Part shown: positions 33,389 to 40,601 of the stretch, one piece after another | Numbering within the stretch: position 1 is the stretch's first letter | How the letters are laid out: every line of letters begins with the position of its first letter | Source: a virus | Direction: 5' to 3' (one strand) | DNA: 47,184 nt | IMG/VR virus record: IMGVR_UViG_3300028007_000004 | Coordinates: 1 to 47,184 of that record | Translations under genes and position numbers: made by a program | Notes under the pieces: generated by a model | What the model was told of the DNA's origin: nothing | The model's database searches: none | What the model saw: the letters and a program-made list of their open reading frames with translations, nothing else

Positions 33389-33760
33389 CTAAGGTTTAAT
33401 GAATTTAGACCAATCATACCCGCTGCCGTCGGGGTATTTTGGCACTTTGAATATCTCTGCGAGCTCGAACTCGGCTTGTTCCAAGGCGTTTTTGTCGGCG
33501 CAGCAGCCGCAGCCCATGGACCAGATCAGTTTGGCAAGCGCTGGAAGCACAGCTTCTTTAAGAACGATGGGTGAGTTTGGCCGGTTGAGCAGGGAATCGA
33601 CCACTTGTGCATGCCTTTGCTTCGGTGAAATCGTTGTGTTGAGCAAGATGCGCCTGGCATCTTCAACGATGGTTCGGATGTTATTGGTTGACGGGTGTTG
33701 TTTCATTTCTAAAACTTTTTCTACCGCTTTAAAAGCGGTCTTAGGTACTATGATAGACAT
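33389..33760 (-). CDS. Small helical protein with CGCC motif, function unknown
   Basis: This 123-residue, mainly helical protein has a CGCC motif in LIWSMGCGCCADKNALEQ, near residues 83-86, that may bind a metal. The first 60 residues include RARRILLNT-like basic helices. It overlaps the upstream gene by 13 bases. It probably belongs to the early part of this transcript rather than to the virion. Function unknown. Confidence 0.65.
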   Translation of the reverse strand: MSIIVPKTAFKAVEKVLEMKQHPSTNNIRTIVEDARRILLNTTISPKQRHAQVVDSLLNRPNSPIVLKEAVLPALAKLIWSMGCGCCADKNALEQAEFELAEIFKVPKYPDGSGYDWSKFIKP

Positions 33761-34068
33761 TTCTTATTCGGTTTAGTTTCTTCGATGGCTTGTTCGATCC
33801 ACTTGATACGGGTACGCCAGCCAGCAGGTGTGGTGGGTGCCCAATATAGGCGTAGGCCTGTCATACCTCCTTTGTGGAGTCTTTTAGGTCGGTATTCTCT
33901 AAGTTCTTTAAAATCCTCGGGTTTAATCAACCTGTGATCAGTTTTTGAAGGGTACAGCGTGTAAAACACAAACCCTAAATACTTACACAGTCCTGTGTTT
34001 GTGTTAGGATCGTAACAAACCGCTTCAAGCAGCTTCTTATAGAATTCATGTCGTTGGGCTTTTGTCAT
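33748..34068 (-). CDS. Small basic protein, function unknown
   Basis: This 106-residue protein is the first gene below the promoter at 34087-34118. It is basic and aromatic (RHEFYKKLLEAVCYD; LCKYLGFVFYTLYPSKTDHR; LRLYWAPTTPAGWRTRIKWIEQ). It has two Cys but no clear motif. It overlaps the next gene and starts 19 bases below the -7 box. A regulatory or host-takeover role is possible but not shown. Confidence 0.65.
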   Translation of the reverse strand: MTKAQRHEFYKKLLEAVCYDPNTNTGLCKYLGFVFYTLYPSKTDHRLIKPEDFKELREYRPKRLHKGGMTGLRLYWAPTTPAGWRTRIKWIEQAIEETKPNKKCLS

Positions 34069-34086
34069 GTTATTTGGTTTAGAGCA

Positions 34087-34118
34087 TAAAGGTAGGGAAG
34101 TTGATTTAGTTAACCAAA
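34087..34118 (-). promoter_or_regulatory. Promoter for the operon leading into the terminase genes
   Basis: TTTG (34118-34115) is followed after 20 bases by TACCTTTA (34094-34087), one mismatch from TAnnTTTG. The -33 box is again TTTGGTTA. ATG at 34068 lies 19 bases further. Confidence 0.65.
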
Positions 34119-34477
34119 GAAAATGGTTAAATATTTGAGAAAGTGGTTTTGTGGGGGTTTGGTTGATCTGGGAGGTGGTAAACTACTTTGAAATACAAAG
34201 TGCTTTGAGTTTCAATGTTGATAGGGGTTTTGGTAGATATTTGGTTAAATGATTGAGCATTGGAAAAGTGGATATGGTGGGTGATCCAATAAGGAGGGGC
34301 GGCCGGTAGAAGCTATCCCCCGTATGGGGTAGGGTGGCATCCGCCATAAGCACAAATAAACCTGTCAAACCGTCTGATAATCAACCTTATAATATTTATT
34401 ATGTTAAATGAGTGCTTGAATGGGTTGAATATCAGCAACTTATAAACCCCTCCCCTACCCTACTGTAAATAAGAAAA

Positions 34478-34493
34478 GCCCGTGAAAACGGGC
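34478..34493 (-). terminator. Terminator of the peptidase operon
   Basis: GCCCGT (34478-34483) pairs with ACGGGC (34488-34493) around a GAAA loop in the plus reading. The minus transcript continues with UUUUCUUAUU. It lies about 185 bases below the peptidase stop codon. Confidence 0.7.
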
Positions 34494-34582
34494 CTTTGAT
34501 AGTGGATTACCACTTTTCAACCTTACGATCTTATGATAATCAGTTGAATATCAATAAGTTAATGTTTGTTCTGATGGGTTTG

Positions 34583-34680
34583 GTGGGAAAATTTGTCCAA
34601 TTTTTTCCTAAATATTGGTACTTAGTGGGAAAATTGGACGAAAACCTGGGACTTTTGAGGGGTAAAGTGGGAAAAATTTA
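34583..34680. repeat. Three GTGGGAAAA repeats at exact 42-base spacing
   Basis: GTGGGAAAA begins at 34583, 34625 and 34667. The first two copies are also part of an inverted pair, GTCCAATTTT (34595-34604) with AAAATTGGAC (34630-34639). The third runs into the stop codon of the peptidase gene. Four helical turns between copies would place bound proteins on one face of the DNA. Confidence 0.65.
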
Positions 34681-35601
34681 CGTTGTAACGTCTGCCCACT
34701 CTTGGCATTCAGCGCACATATTGATTTGATAAAAAGCGTGATATTTAACATCCTGCTTGGACTCAAAACAGCATTCACAAGATTTAATACTACCCTTCGG
34801 TGCTGTGCTGGTTTTCCATGTAGGGGTATATATTTTCCGTTTTCTAGTTTTATGTGTCTGTCTATCTTTACCTAATTGCAAACAAATTGCAGTGCATAAC
34901 AGAAGGCAGTTTTCCACATCCTGAATATTCACGTACTCGCTCTCTGTATGCGGGTTATAATACCCACATTCTATATTCATACATGCTACGTTCAACCCTA
35001 TTTCTTTGAGTGCCATTACATCGGTCATTCCTCCGCTGTGCGTTATTGAGTAATTATAGTAATACCCGATGACTTCAATATCTCTCAACTGCTTATCTGT
35101 CATTAATTCAACCCCGCAAGCGGTTGCAACTATATGTTTATTACCTTTTCGGTCGCATTGAGTAACAAGACTACAATCAGTAAAAAATTTCATGTCTGCT
35201 TCATAGCTACCTACACATCCTATTTCCTCATCTACAAAAAAAGCAGCCTTGCAATGTGGTAATGAAAGCAATAAAGATAAACAAACGAAAACCCCTACTT
35301 TGTCATCTCCGCCTATTCCCGTTGGTTGCATTGCTCCGCTATCATAAGCAAACAAATTGCCCTTTAATTCAACTACATTGAAATTTTCCGGTTCTATTAA
35401 GTCATGGACTGTGTCTATGTGAGATACTATACAAGGGTAAAGATCACTTTGTCCTTTCGTAGCGTAGATATTGCCCGTCTTATCTACATAAAAAGGGATG
35501 CTGTTATAAGTCAAAAAATCAGTTATGTATTTTTCCATCTGCGCAGATTGAAAAGATGTAGATTGAATGCGGAGTGTATTTATTAATAGTTCTTTGTCCA
35601 T
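34678..35601 (-). CDS. M20-type metallopeptidase with C-terminal zinc ribbon
   Basis: In this 307-residue protein the M20/M42 metal and catalytic residues are present in order: His61 and Asp63 (VSHIDT), Asp100 (GIGGDDKVG), Glu125-Glu126 (FFVDEEIG), Asp150 (TQCDRKG) and His218 (GYYNPHTESEY). The small dimerisation domain usual in M20 enzymes seems short. Residues 275-299 form a separate Cys cluster (CECC...CAEC), a likely zinc ribbon. It should hydrolyse a small peptide or amide. The ATG at 35601 is preferred; one at 35640 would overlap the upstream gene. Confidence 0.8.
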   Translation of the reverse strand: MDKELLINTLRIQSTSFQSAQMEKYITDFLTYNSIPFYVDKTGNIYATKGQSDLYPCIVSHIDTVHDLIEPENFNVVELKGNLFAYDSGAMQPTGIGGDDKVGVFVCLSLLLSLPHCKAAFFVDEEIGCVGSYEADMKFFTDCSLVTQCDRKGNKHIVATACGVELMTDKQLRDIEVIGYYYNYSITHSGGMTDVMALKEIGLNVACMNIECGYYNPHTESEYVNIQDVENCLLLCTAICLQLGKDRQTHKTRKRKIYTPTWKTSTAPKGSIKSCECCFESKQDVKYHAFYQINMCAECQEWADVTT

Positions 35602-35605
35602 TGCT

Positions 35606-37081
35606 TTAAAATTTAGTAGTTGATGCAAATTGTCTAACATAGTATTTTCCGTCTATCTCTATGCATTGGTTAATATGTTTGTAATGATTATCATTTGTAG
35701 TCTCTATCACTACTATTTCATTCTGTGAGTAGTGGTAATATTTACCTGCAAATTGTACTAAATCGGGATCAGTTGTAAGATAGTATATTCCGTTCTCTGC
35801 TTCTATTACTTCGTCGCTATCTTCTGAATAAAAATTACCGTCTGTTTGGCAGTAATTAGCATTATCAATATTTGCGTAGTCCTTAATATCTTCACAATAA
35901 ACCGCGTCATCTGTTTTGATGTATTCCCCTTCATAATCAGAGTAAATAATGTGCTCACTGTCTCTGTGAAAATATTCCCCGTCCACTTCTTCAATATGCT
36001 CATCTCTTTCATATGCATAACAATAGCCGTGTCTCGGATGGTGTATTCTAACGGCTCTATCTATATCACAAAACATGTCATCGTAAGTATAAACAACTTC
36101 ATCTACATACCTATCTGTAAAATCACAATATGCTTCTTCTCTTTCTTCGCCGTCTCTAGTCCCGTCTGTATTGTTATATTGGTATTTTTCTACGCAATAG
36201 TTAGTTAAAAAACCATCTCCGCCATAGCTAAAAGTATCTATGTAAGGGTAGTATTTACAATCTGTATCAGTTTCTATTTTTAAATCCATGCGCACGGATT
36301 CGCCTGTTCTGGTGTCTATGAAATGGCGTTTTTCATCATAACTGTTATATCTGACCTTATAAAGCCACCCCTTTTCTTTTGCTAGTTTTATAAACAGATC
36401 ATTATAGTGATCTTTTCCGCAGTAAAAACGATCTAAGAAAAATCTATCTTCTGAAACTTTCCAAAGTAGCGCTCTGCCGTGTATATTTTTATCAGCGTCA
36501 AATAGAGCAACAATCTGTAAACATTTGCACTCTGCATAAATTTGCAAGTATTGGCTTTCCCCTTTCATACAACTCCCCGCTAAAGGGCTGCCATCAAAAC
36601 ACTTTAATATCTCAGCATCATAAATTTCACCAATGCTATCACTTTCTAAAATCTCAAATTTCAGGTTATCGGTTGCAAAATTACTTTTGTAAGCATTGGT
36701 GAAGTTTTCAAATTGTATATCTTTTATTTTAAGAAAACTAATGACACGGGGTAAAATAAGTTTTCTTAACACCTTAGCGGGTTTTGCATTTTGCCTTCCC
36801 TCTCTTTTCCACTCTTTGTTTTCATTCACTTGGTGTTCTTTTCCAGCGGGTAAATAGCTGATTGTGCCATCATTACGGAATGTCAAATAGTTGCACTCAT
36901 CCGTAGAAATTAAGGCGTTAAAATGCCCGTAACAATCACTCCCTTGCATGTCATATTTGCCATGCTTTATTTTTTCAATTCTACTTCTTCTCAGTAGTAT
37001 TTTACCGATGATACAATTTTCTTCGCATACTCTTTTGTTTAAAAAATCACGGAATGACTTGGAGATAAATAAATATTTCAT
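35606..37081 (-). CDS. 491-residue protein with C-terminal Tyr/Asp-rich repeats, function unknown
   Basis: The first 290 residues look globular (for example FRNDGTISYLPAGKEHQ and DRFFLDRFYCGKDHYNDLFIKLAKEKGWLY). From about residue 330 the chain carries repeated short hairpins with the pattern Asp-Gly-Glu-Tyr and acidic-aromatic neighbours (EEVDGEYFHRDSE, DYEGEYIKTDDAVYCEDI, AENGIYYLTTD, IDGKYYVR), giving a very acidic end with scattered Cys. It is the first gene of a two-gene operon with the peptidase, under a perfect promoter. Similar repeat proteins occur in other large phage accessory regions, but their role is unknown to me. Confidence 0.75.
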   Translation of the reverse strand: MKYLFISKSFRDFLNKRVCEENCIIGKILLRRSRIEKIKHGKYDMQGSDCYGHFNALISTDECNYLTFRNDGTISYLPAGKEHQVNENKEWKREGRQNAKPAKVLRKLILPRVISFLKIKDIQFENFTNAYKSNFATDNLKFEILESDSIGEIYDAEILKCFDGSPLAGSCMKGESQYLQIYAECKCLQIVALFDADKNIHGRALLWKVSEDRFFLDRFYCGKDHYNDLFIKLAKEKGWLYKVRYNSYDEKRHFIDTRTGESVRMDLKIETDTDCKYYPYIDTFSYGGDGFLTNYCVEKYQYNNTDGTRDGEEREEAYCDFTDRYVDEVVYTYDDMFCDIDRAVRIHHPRHGYCYAYERDEHIEEVDGEYFHRDSEHIIYSDYEGEYIKTDDAVYCEDIKDYANIDNANYCQTDGNFYSEDSDEVIEAENGIYYLTTDPDLVQFAGKYYHYSQNEIVVIETTNDNHYKHINQCIEIDGKYYVRQFASTTKF

Positions 37082-37111
37082 GTTTGTAAGGTTTATTTGT
37101 TATTGATAGGT

Positions 37112-37143
37112 CAAAGATATAAATGGTTAATTGATTAACCAAA
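37112..37143 (-). promoter_or_regulatory. Promoter for the 491-residue protein / peptidase operon
   Basis: TTTG (37143-37140) is followed after 20 bases by TATCTTTG (37119-37112), an exact -7 match. The -33 box is TTTGGTTA. ATG at 37081. Confidence 0.78.
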
Positions 37144-37187
37144 TATTTTCACAAATTTATTTTTGCAAATTAGTTGCAAATAAATTA

Positions 37188-37219
37188 TTTGGTTATTTAG
37201 TTAATCTTTTATAAATTGC
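37188..37219 (+). promoter_or_regulatory. Weaker plus-strand promoter for the 75-residue gene
   Basis: TTTGGTTA (37188-37195) carries the -33 box; 20 bases on, TAAATTGC (37212-37219) is an imperfect -7 box. The ATG is at 37236. It is divergent from the promoter at 37112-37143, as at 6.3 kb. Confidence 0.45.
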
Positions 37220-37235
37220 GTAAAATTTACAAAAC

Positions 37236-37463
37236 ATGAAAATGATTCAACTAACCGAAAACACAGCAAATGCAAAAACATTGCAAATATCAGTAAGCAG
37301 TAAAGTTTTTAAAACATTAGAAGCCATCCAATATGAAGGGGGTTATTTAAGCTTCCATTTAACTTTAGTGGATGATAAAGTAAAAACCGATATTAATAGT
37401 AATGATAAAACTAAATTATCTGAATTTTTAAAATCGGTTTTTAATTACCAACCTGTTAAATGA
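37236..37463 (+). CDS. Small plus-strand protein, function unknown
   Basis: The 75-residue protein has beta strands (TLQISVSSKVF; GGYLSFHLTLVDDKVKT) followed by a C-terminal helix (KTKLSEFLKSVFNYQ), a compact single domain. It is divergent from the 491-residue protein gene and is translationally coupled to the next small gene by ATGA. Location beside two repeat arrays and its own promoter would suit a small regulator, but there is no DNA-binding motif. Confidence 0.65.
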   Translation: MKMIQLTENTANAKTLQISVSSKVFKTLEAIQYEGGYLSFHLTLVDDKVKTDINSNDKTKLSEFLKSVFNYQPVK

Positions 37464-37618
37464 TCCCCGTAATAATTATAAAGGAAACCAGTTCATACTA
37501 TTGCATCTACCATAGATATACTAATGAGCTGTTAAGGGATAACGCAGCAATAAGCCTAACTGCTTTACTGCTATCCTGCGCGTCCCTTCGCTGGGTTGTT
37601 ACTGATATTTTTGAATAA
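37460..37618 (+). CDS. 52-residue mini-protein coupled to the 75-residue gene
   Basis: The ATG at 37460 overlaps the previous TGA (ATGA). The product starts MIPVIIIKETSSYYCIYHRY and has a hydrophobic stretch AAISLTALLLSCASLRWVVT that may be a membrane helix. A terminator lies 24 bases after the stop. Coupling and terminator placement support a real gene. Function unknown. Confidence 0.55.
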   Translation: MIPVIIIKETSSYYCIYHRYTNELLRDNAAISLTALLLSCASLRWVVTDIFE

Positions 37619-37641
37619 CTGACATAACGGACTCAACCTTA

Positions 37642-37671
37642 CCCCGTAAAAGTTTAACCCCTTTTACGGGG
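37642..37671 (+). terminator. Terminator of the plus-strand mini-operon
   Basis: CCCCGTAAAAG (37642-37652) pairs perfectly with CTTTTACGGGG (37661-37671), followed by TTTT. Confidence 0.85.
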
Positions 37672-37726
37672 TTTTGTGCGTTTGCTCAATCCGTACTAAA
37701 ATGATCCGACAAATTCAGCAAAAATT

Positions 37727-37820
37727 TGTAGTGTTTTTACTACATAAAAATGTAGTGTTATTACTACAAAACGTGTAGTGTTATTACTACAAACGCTTGT
37801 AGTGATATTACTACAAGCGT
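37727..37820. repeat. Four 18-base palindromes at 23-24 base spacing
   Basis: Copies at 37727-37744, 37751-37768, 37774-37791 and 37798-37815 have TGTAGT/ACTACA arms around six variable AT-rich bases. The last extends to an 11-base perfect arm (ACGCTTGTAGT, 37793-37820). Spacing of just over two helical turns suggests cooperative binding of a dimeric protein. No gene starts within 100 bases downstream on the plus strand, so an origin or partition site is as likely as an operator. Confidence 0.85.
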
Positions 37821-37827
37821 TTCAACC

Positions 37828-37904
37828 CACCAGAGTTTTTTGATCCAAAAATGACACCAGAGTTTTTTGATCCAAAAATGACACCAGAGTTTTTTGATCC
37901 AAAA
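37828..37904. repeat. Three 27-base direct repeats (iteron-like)
   Basis: Copies begin at 37828, 37855 and 37882. They are identical over the first 23 bases, and each holds CACCAGAG followed by TTTTTTGATCCAAAA, a near-palindrome around GATC. The third copy stops at the HNH gene's stop codon, which suggests the endonuclease gene was inserted into or beside the array. Confidence 0.88.
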
Positions 37905-38462
37905 TTACTCTTGTGATTTTATATCATCCCCGTAAATTTCTAATCGTGCTTTTCTGTACGCTTCGTGTGCTTGTTCTGGTGTAGAAAAATATCCTAAATG
38001 CAAATTAGTCTTTTTAATCGGACACCATATTTGCCCTGCCCATCTTATTCCGTATTTTTTAGTTTGTTTACTTCTAACACCTACATAAGGTGCTTTTCTA
38101 TCCCATTTAACATTTTTAAAAGTTAAATTATTTATTCTTTTACAAGCTCTTAAATTGTGAATAGTAAAATTACTAGGATTACCATCTATGTGGTCTACGT
38201 CCTCATTACTTTCAAGTGTTCTTACAAAACTCTCAAACATAATCCTGTGTAACATTCTACGTTGCCCTTGTAGATGTACGCAAACATATCCATCTTTGTC
38301 TTTGTCTTTAGACACTGTCTTAATAATACCTTTTATAAAAAGTTCCCACTTCTTACCTAACTTGCTTTTAACCTCAACCCACCTATCAAGTGATCGAACA
38401 TTTCCTTGGTCACTTACTTCGTAAATACCTTCAAAACCTCTAATTGGTTTCCACTGCTCCAT
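37905..38462 (-). CDS. HNH homing endonuclease with NUMOD4 and AP2 domains
   Basis: This 185-residue protein has an N-terminal NUMOD4 (WKPIRGFEGIYEVSDQGNVRSL, residues 4-25), an HNH core (LHRIMFESFV...VDHIDGNPSNFTIHNLRA, about 71-107) and a C-terminal AP2 domain (YVGVRSKQTKKYGIRWAGQI...LGYFSTPEQAHEAYRKAR). All three are typical parts of free-standing phage homing endonucleases. Catalytic His residues are present. It lies between the helicase gene and the direct repeats, interrupting the replication arm. Confidence 0.92.
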   Translation of the reverse strand: MEQWKPIRGFEGIYEVSDQGNVRSLDRWVEVKSKLGKKWELFIKGIIKTVSKDKDKDGYVCVHLQGQRRMLHRIMFESFVRTLESNEDVDHIDGNPSNFTIHNLRACKRINNLTFKNVKWDRKAPYVGVRSKQTKKYGIRWAGQIWCPIKKTNLHLGYFSTPEQAHEAYRKARLEIYGDDIKSQE

Positions 38463-38573
38463 AAAATAAAAATGCCCGACAGTTCCGGTGGTGACGCACC
38501 TTCCCTGCCAGGACTTGTAATTCGTTTTACAATTAACGCCGTCACACGCTATTGCAGAACAAATATAAACTGT

Positions 38574-39953
38574 TTAAACCAAATATTTATCTATCCTCGC
38601 CTTCACTGCTTCCATCAAAGCGTCTTGCCCTTTCACTTTATTCTCCAAAGCTCTTAACACATCCTCATCCATAGTGCCTTTACAGATCAATCTATAATTC
38701 CGGACCACCTCGCACTGCCCTTGTCTGTGTAACCTGGCGACTGCTTGCTGATACAGCTCCAAACTCCAAGGCAACTGAAACCAAATGATCACGTTACCTC
38801 CATGCTGTAAATTCAGTCCGTGCCCTGCGGAAGCTGGATGCGCCATCAAAACATCAATTTTCCCTTCGTTCCAATCATCCATGTCCTTGTTGCACTCTAG
38901 TAACCTGACCTCCCCAAAGCTTTTCAAACCTTGCTGCAATCTCGGTATATTGTGTTTATAGGCGTAAAACAAAAGCACAGGCTTACCATTGGCGGATTCT
39001 ATAAGTTCCTTGACTTTATACATCTTTTCATCATGCACCTCAAAAACAGCCTTATTTTCATCATAAACAGCCCCGTTGGAAAACTGCAACAACTTATTGG
39101 TCAGTCCAGCTGCGTTTGTCGTGGTGATCTCCTTATCATGCTCGAACAGCTTTAACACCTCCATCTTCTCAAATTCCAGATACTTCTTCATCACATCCGC
39201 ACTAAACTCAATATTCTCATCAATATCCAACCTATCCGGTAATTCCAAATAATCCTTCGCCTTCATGCTCACACATATATCCCCGATTTTATCATAAATT
39301 TTCTGCTCAGAGTCTTCCAGCGGCTTGTAGCTATACACCACATGCCCGTTCATCTTACCTGGCTTAAAATACGCATCACGGTAAGCCGTAATGGTCCGAC
39401 CCAAACGCTCACCCATATCCATCAAATACAGTTGACTCCACAGATCCAACAAACCATTCGGTGCTGGTGTACCGGTAAGCCCTACCAAACGCGTGATCTT
39501 GCCTCTCACCATTTTAAGCGCCCTGAACCTTTTTGATTGGTGGTTTTTAAACGAACTCAACTCATCAATCACCACCATATCGAACATCCAGTGCCCGCCT
39601 AAATGGGCCACCAACCATTCCACATTTTCTCGGTTAATGGTGTAAATGTCTGCCTTCTTCATAAGGGCTGCTTTACGCTGGGCGGCTGGACCGAGAATTT
39701 TCACCAGTTTCAAGCCCTTCAGATGCGCCCAGGCATTAATCTCATTGTACCAAGTGTAATCAGCCACCTTTTTAGGCGCAATCACCAAAACCCTCCGTAC
39801 CTCACAGTAGTCATTCATCAACTGATCAATCGCGGTAAGCGTGGTAGCGGTCTTCCCAAGCCCCATATCCAAAAACAACCCACAGAAGGGGTTTTTAATG
39901 ATGTGTTCAACCCCAAACTTTTGGTAATTGTGTAAATCATCCTTTGTTCTCAT
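38574..39953 (-). CDS. SNF2/SF2 helicase
   Basis: The 459-residue protein has motif I GLFLDMGLGKT (25-35), motif II VIDEL (128-132), motif III-like GLTGTPAPN, and motif VI QQAVARLHRQGQ near 410-421. It is expected to move along double-stranded DNA using ATP and act in phage DNA replication or repair. Phages place this enzyme beside a VRR-NUC nuclease and a VirE-type helicase, as here; the nuclease gene overlaps its start by four bases. Confidence 0.92.
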   Translation of the reverse strand: MRTKDDLHNYQKFGVEHIIKNPFCGLFLDMGLGKTATTLTAIDQLMNDYCEVRRVLVIAPKKVADYTWYNEINAWAHLKGLKLVKILGPAAQRKAALMKKADIYTINRENVEWLVAHLGGHWMFDMVVIDELSSFKNHQSKRFRALKMVRGKITRLVGLTGTPAPNGLLDLWSQLYLMDMGERLGRTITAYRDAYFKPGKMNGHVVYSYKPLEDSEQKIYDKIGDICVSMKAKDYLELPDRLDIDENIEFSADVMKKYLEFEKMEVLKLFEHDKEITTTNAAGLTNKLLQFSNGAVYDENKAVFEVHDEKMYKVKELIESANGKPVLLFYAYKHNIPRLQQGLKSFGEVRLLECNKDMDDWNEGKIDVLMAHPASAGHGLNLQHGGNVIIWFQLPWSLELYQQAVARLHRQGQCEVVRNYRLICKGTMDEDVLRALENKVKGQDALMEAVKARIDKYLV

Positions 39954-40261
39954 ATCAATTCGTTTTGTAGTTTTTCAATGTATTCCTTTACGGTTTTTTT
40001 ACTCCAAACAAGATCAACATCAACACCATAACTACGAAGCTGCTCGTGAACCTTTTTCTGCGCCTCTGACAAACCGTGGCGCGTATCGGGCGCTTTCAAT
40101 TCGACGAATCTCACCGGCAAACCCTTCAAAATAATCATCCGGTCAGGCATCCCCCTAAACCATGGACTATATAGCTTCAAACACAATCCTCCCATCTTCT
40201 TTATTTCCCTCACCAGCATCATCTCAATACTCTTTTCAGACACCCTAATTTTATTGCTCAT
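39950..40261 (-). CDS. VRR-NUC domain nuclease
   Basis: From the ATG at 40261 (MSNKIRVSEKSIEMML) this protein has 103 residues; an ATG at 40297 would add twelve. The nuclease core is present: Glu in SEKSIE, RGMPDRMIIL with catalytic Asp, and FVELKAPDTRHGLSEAQ with Glu-Leu-Lys. VRR-NUC proteins act as structure-specific DNA nucleases, here probably on replication or recombination intermediates. It is translationally coupled to the helicase gene. Confidence 0.9.
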   Translation of the reverse strand: MSNKIRVSEKSIEMMLVREIKKMGGLCLKLYSPWFRGMPDRMIILKGLPVRFVELKAPDTRHGLSEAQKKVHEQLRSYGVDVDLVWSKKTVKEYIEKLQNELI

Positions 40262-40309
40262 TTCTTTAACCTTTTTTATTGTTGGCGGTGTTGACATAGT
40301 AAAAATCGC

Positions 40310-40400
40310 AAAAAGTTAAAAACCCTATATATTACGTAAATATACCCCCTATATAACTTATTATTACTATATATACCTATATTTTCTAATTATAGTGTAT
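40310..40400. other. AT-rich stretch, possible DNA unwinding element
   Basis: About 90 bases are almost entirely A and T, with short Cs, rich in TATATA-type steps. It directly adjoins the TACTATGCCA repeats and separates the primase and nuclease genes. Together they have the make-up of an iteron-type replication origin. Confidence 0.55.
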
Positions 40401-40571
40401 TTTACTATGCCATTATGCCAAAGTGGTTCAAACCCTTTACTGTATTGCGTTTGACTTGGCATAGTAAATGGCATAGTAGAATTTTTTTACTATGCCATTA
40501 TGCCAACACTTCTGAATTGCTTGGCATAGTATAATTTTACTACTCCACGTACTATGCCACGTACTATGCCA
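40400..40571. repeat. Seven TACTATGCCA iterons in both orientations
   Basis: The 10-base motif is at 40403, 40488, 40550 and 40562 (plus) and 40457, 40469 and 40522 (minus). Two extra TTATGCCAA half-copies lie at 40413 and 40498, making a 22-base block repeated at 40400-40421 and 40485-40506. Two pairs (40457/40469 and 40550/40562) are spaced 12 bases. This fills the gap between primase and VRR-NUC genes and has no coding content. Confidence 0.88.
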
Positions 40572-40601
40572 CAAAATAAAGAGCTTTTTTTGGTTAAACA
40601 T

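Larger units (their letters stand above)
34069..34677. other. 609-base gene-free region with promoter, terminator and repeats
   Basis: From right to left it holds the 42-base-spaced repeats (34583-34680), two copies of GTTGAATATCA (34424-34434 and 34543-34553), a terminator (34478-34493), a GC-rich patch with a CCCC/GGGG hairpin near 34314-34332, an orphan TTTGGTTA at 34240-34247 and the promoter at 34087-34118. I see no convincing gene. It separates the accessory operon from the virion operon and may be a control or origin region. Confidence 0.6.

Noticed and set aside
33338-33776. Plus-strand frames opposite the small genes at 33.4-33.8 kb
   Set aside because: The minus-strand genes form a coupled series with a promoter; the plus frames have no start context.
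34240-34247. Another TTTGGTTA on the plus strand as a promoter
   Set aside because: No acceptable -7 box at 19-21 bases and no gene downstream.
34291-34350. GC-rich patch as a possible tRNA
   Set aside because: No T-arm GTTCGA sequence or cloverleaf could be drawn; only a short C/G hairpin is present.
37727-37904. Regular repeats resembling a CRISPR array
   Set aside because: The gaps between the palindromes are only 5-6 bases and the direct repeats have no spacers; there are no cas genes.
38463-38573. TATATTTG near 38555-38562 as promoter for the HNH gene
   Set aside because: No TTTG at a suitable distance and the start codon is about 100 bases away; left unannotated.
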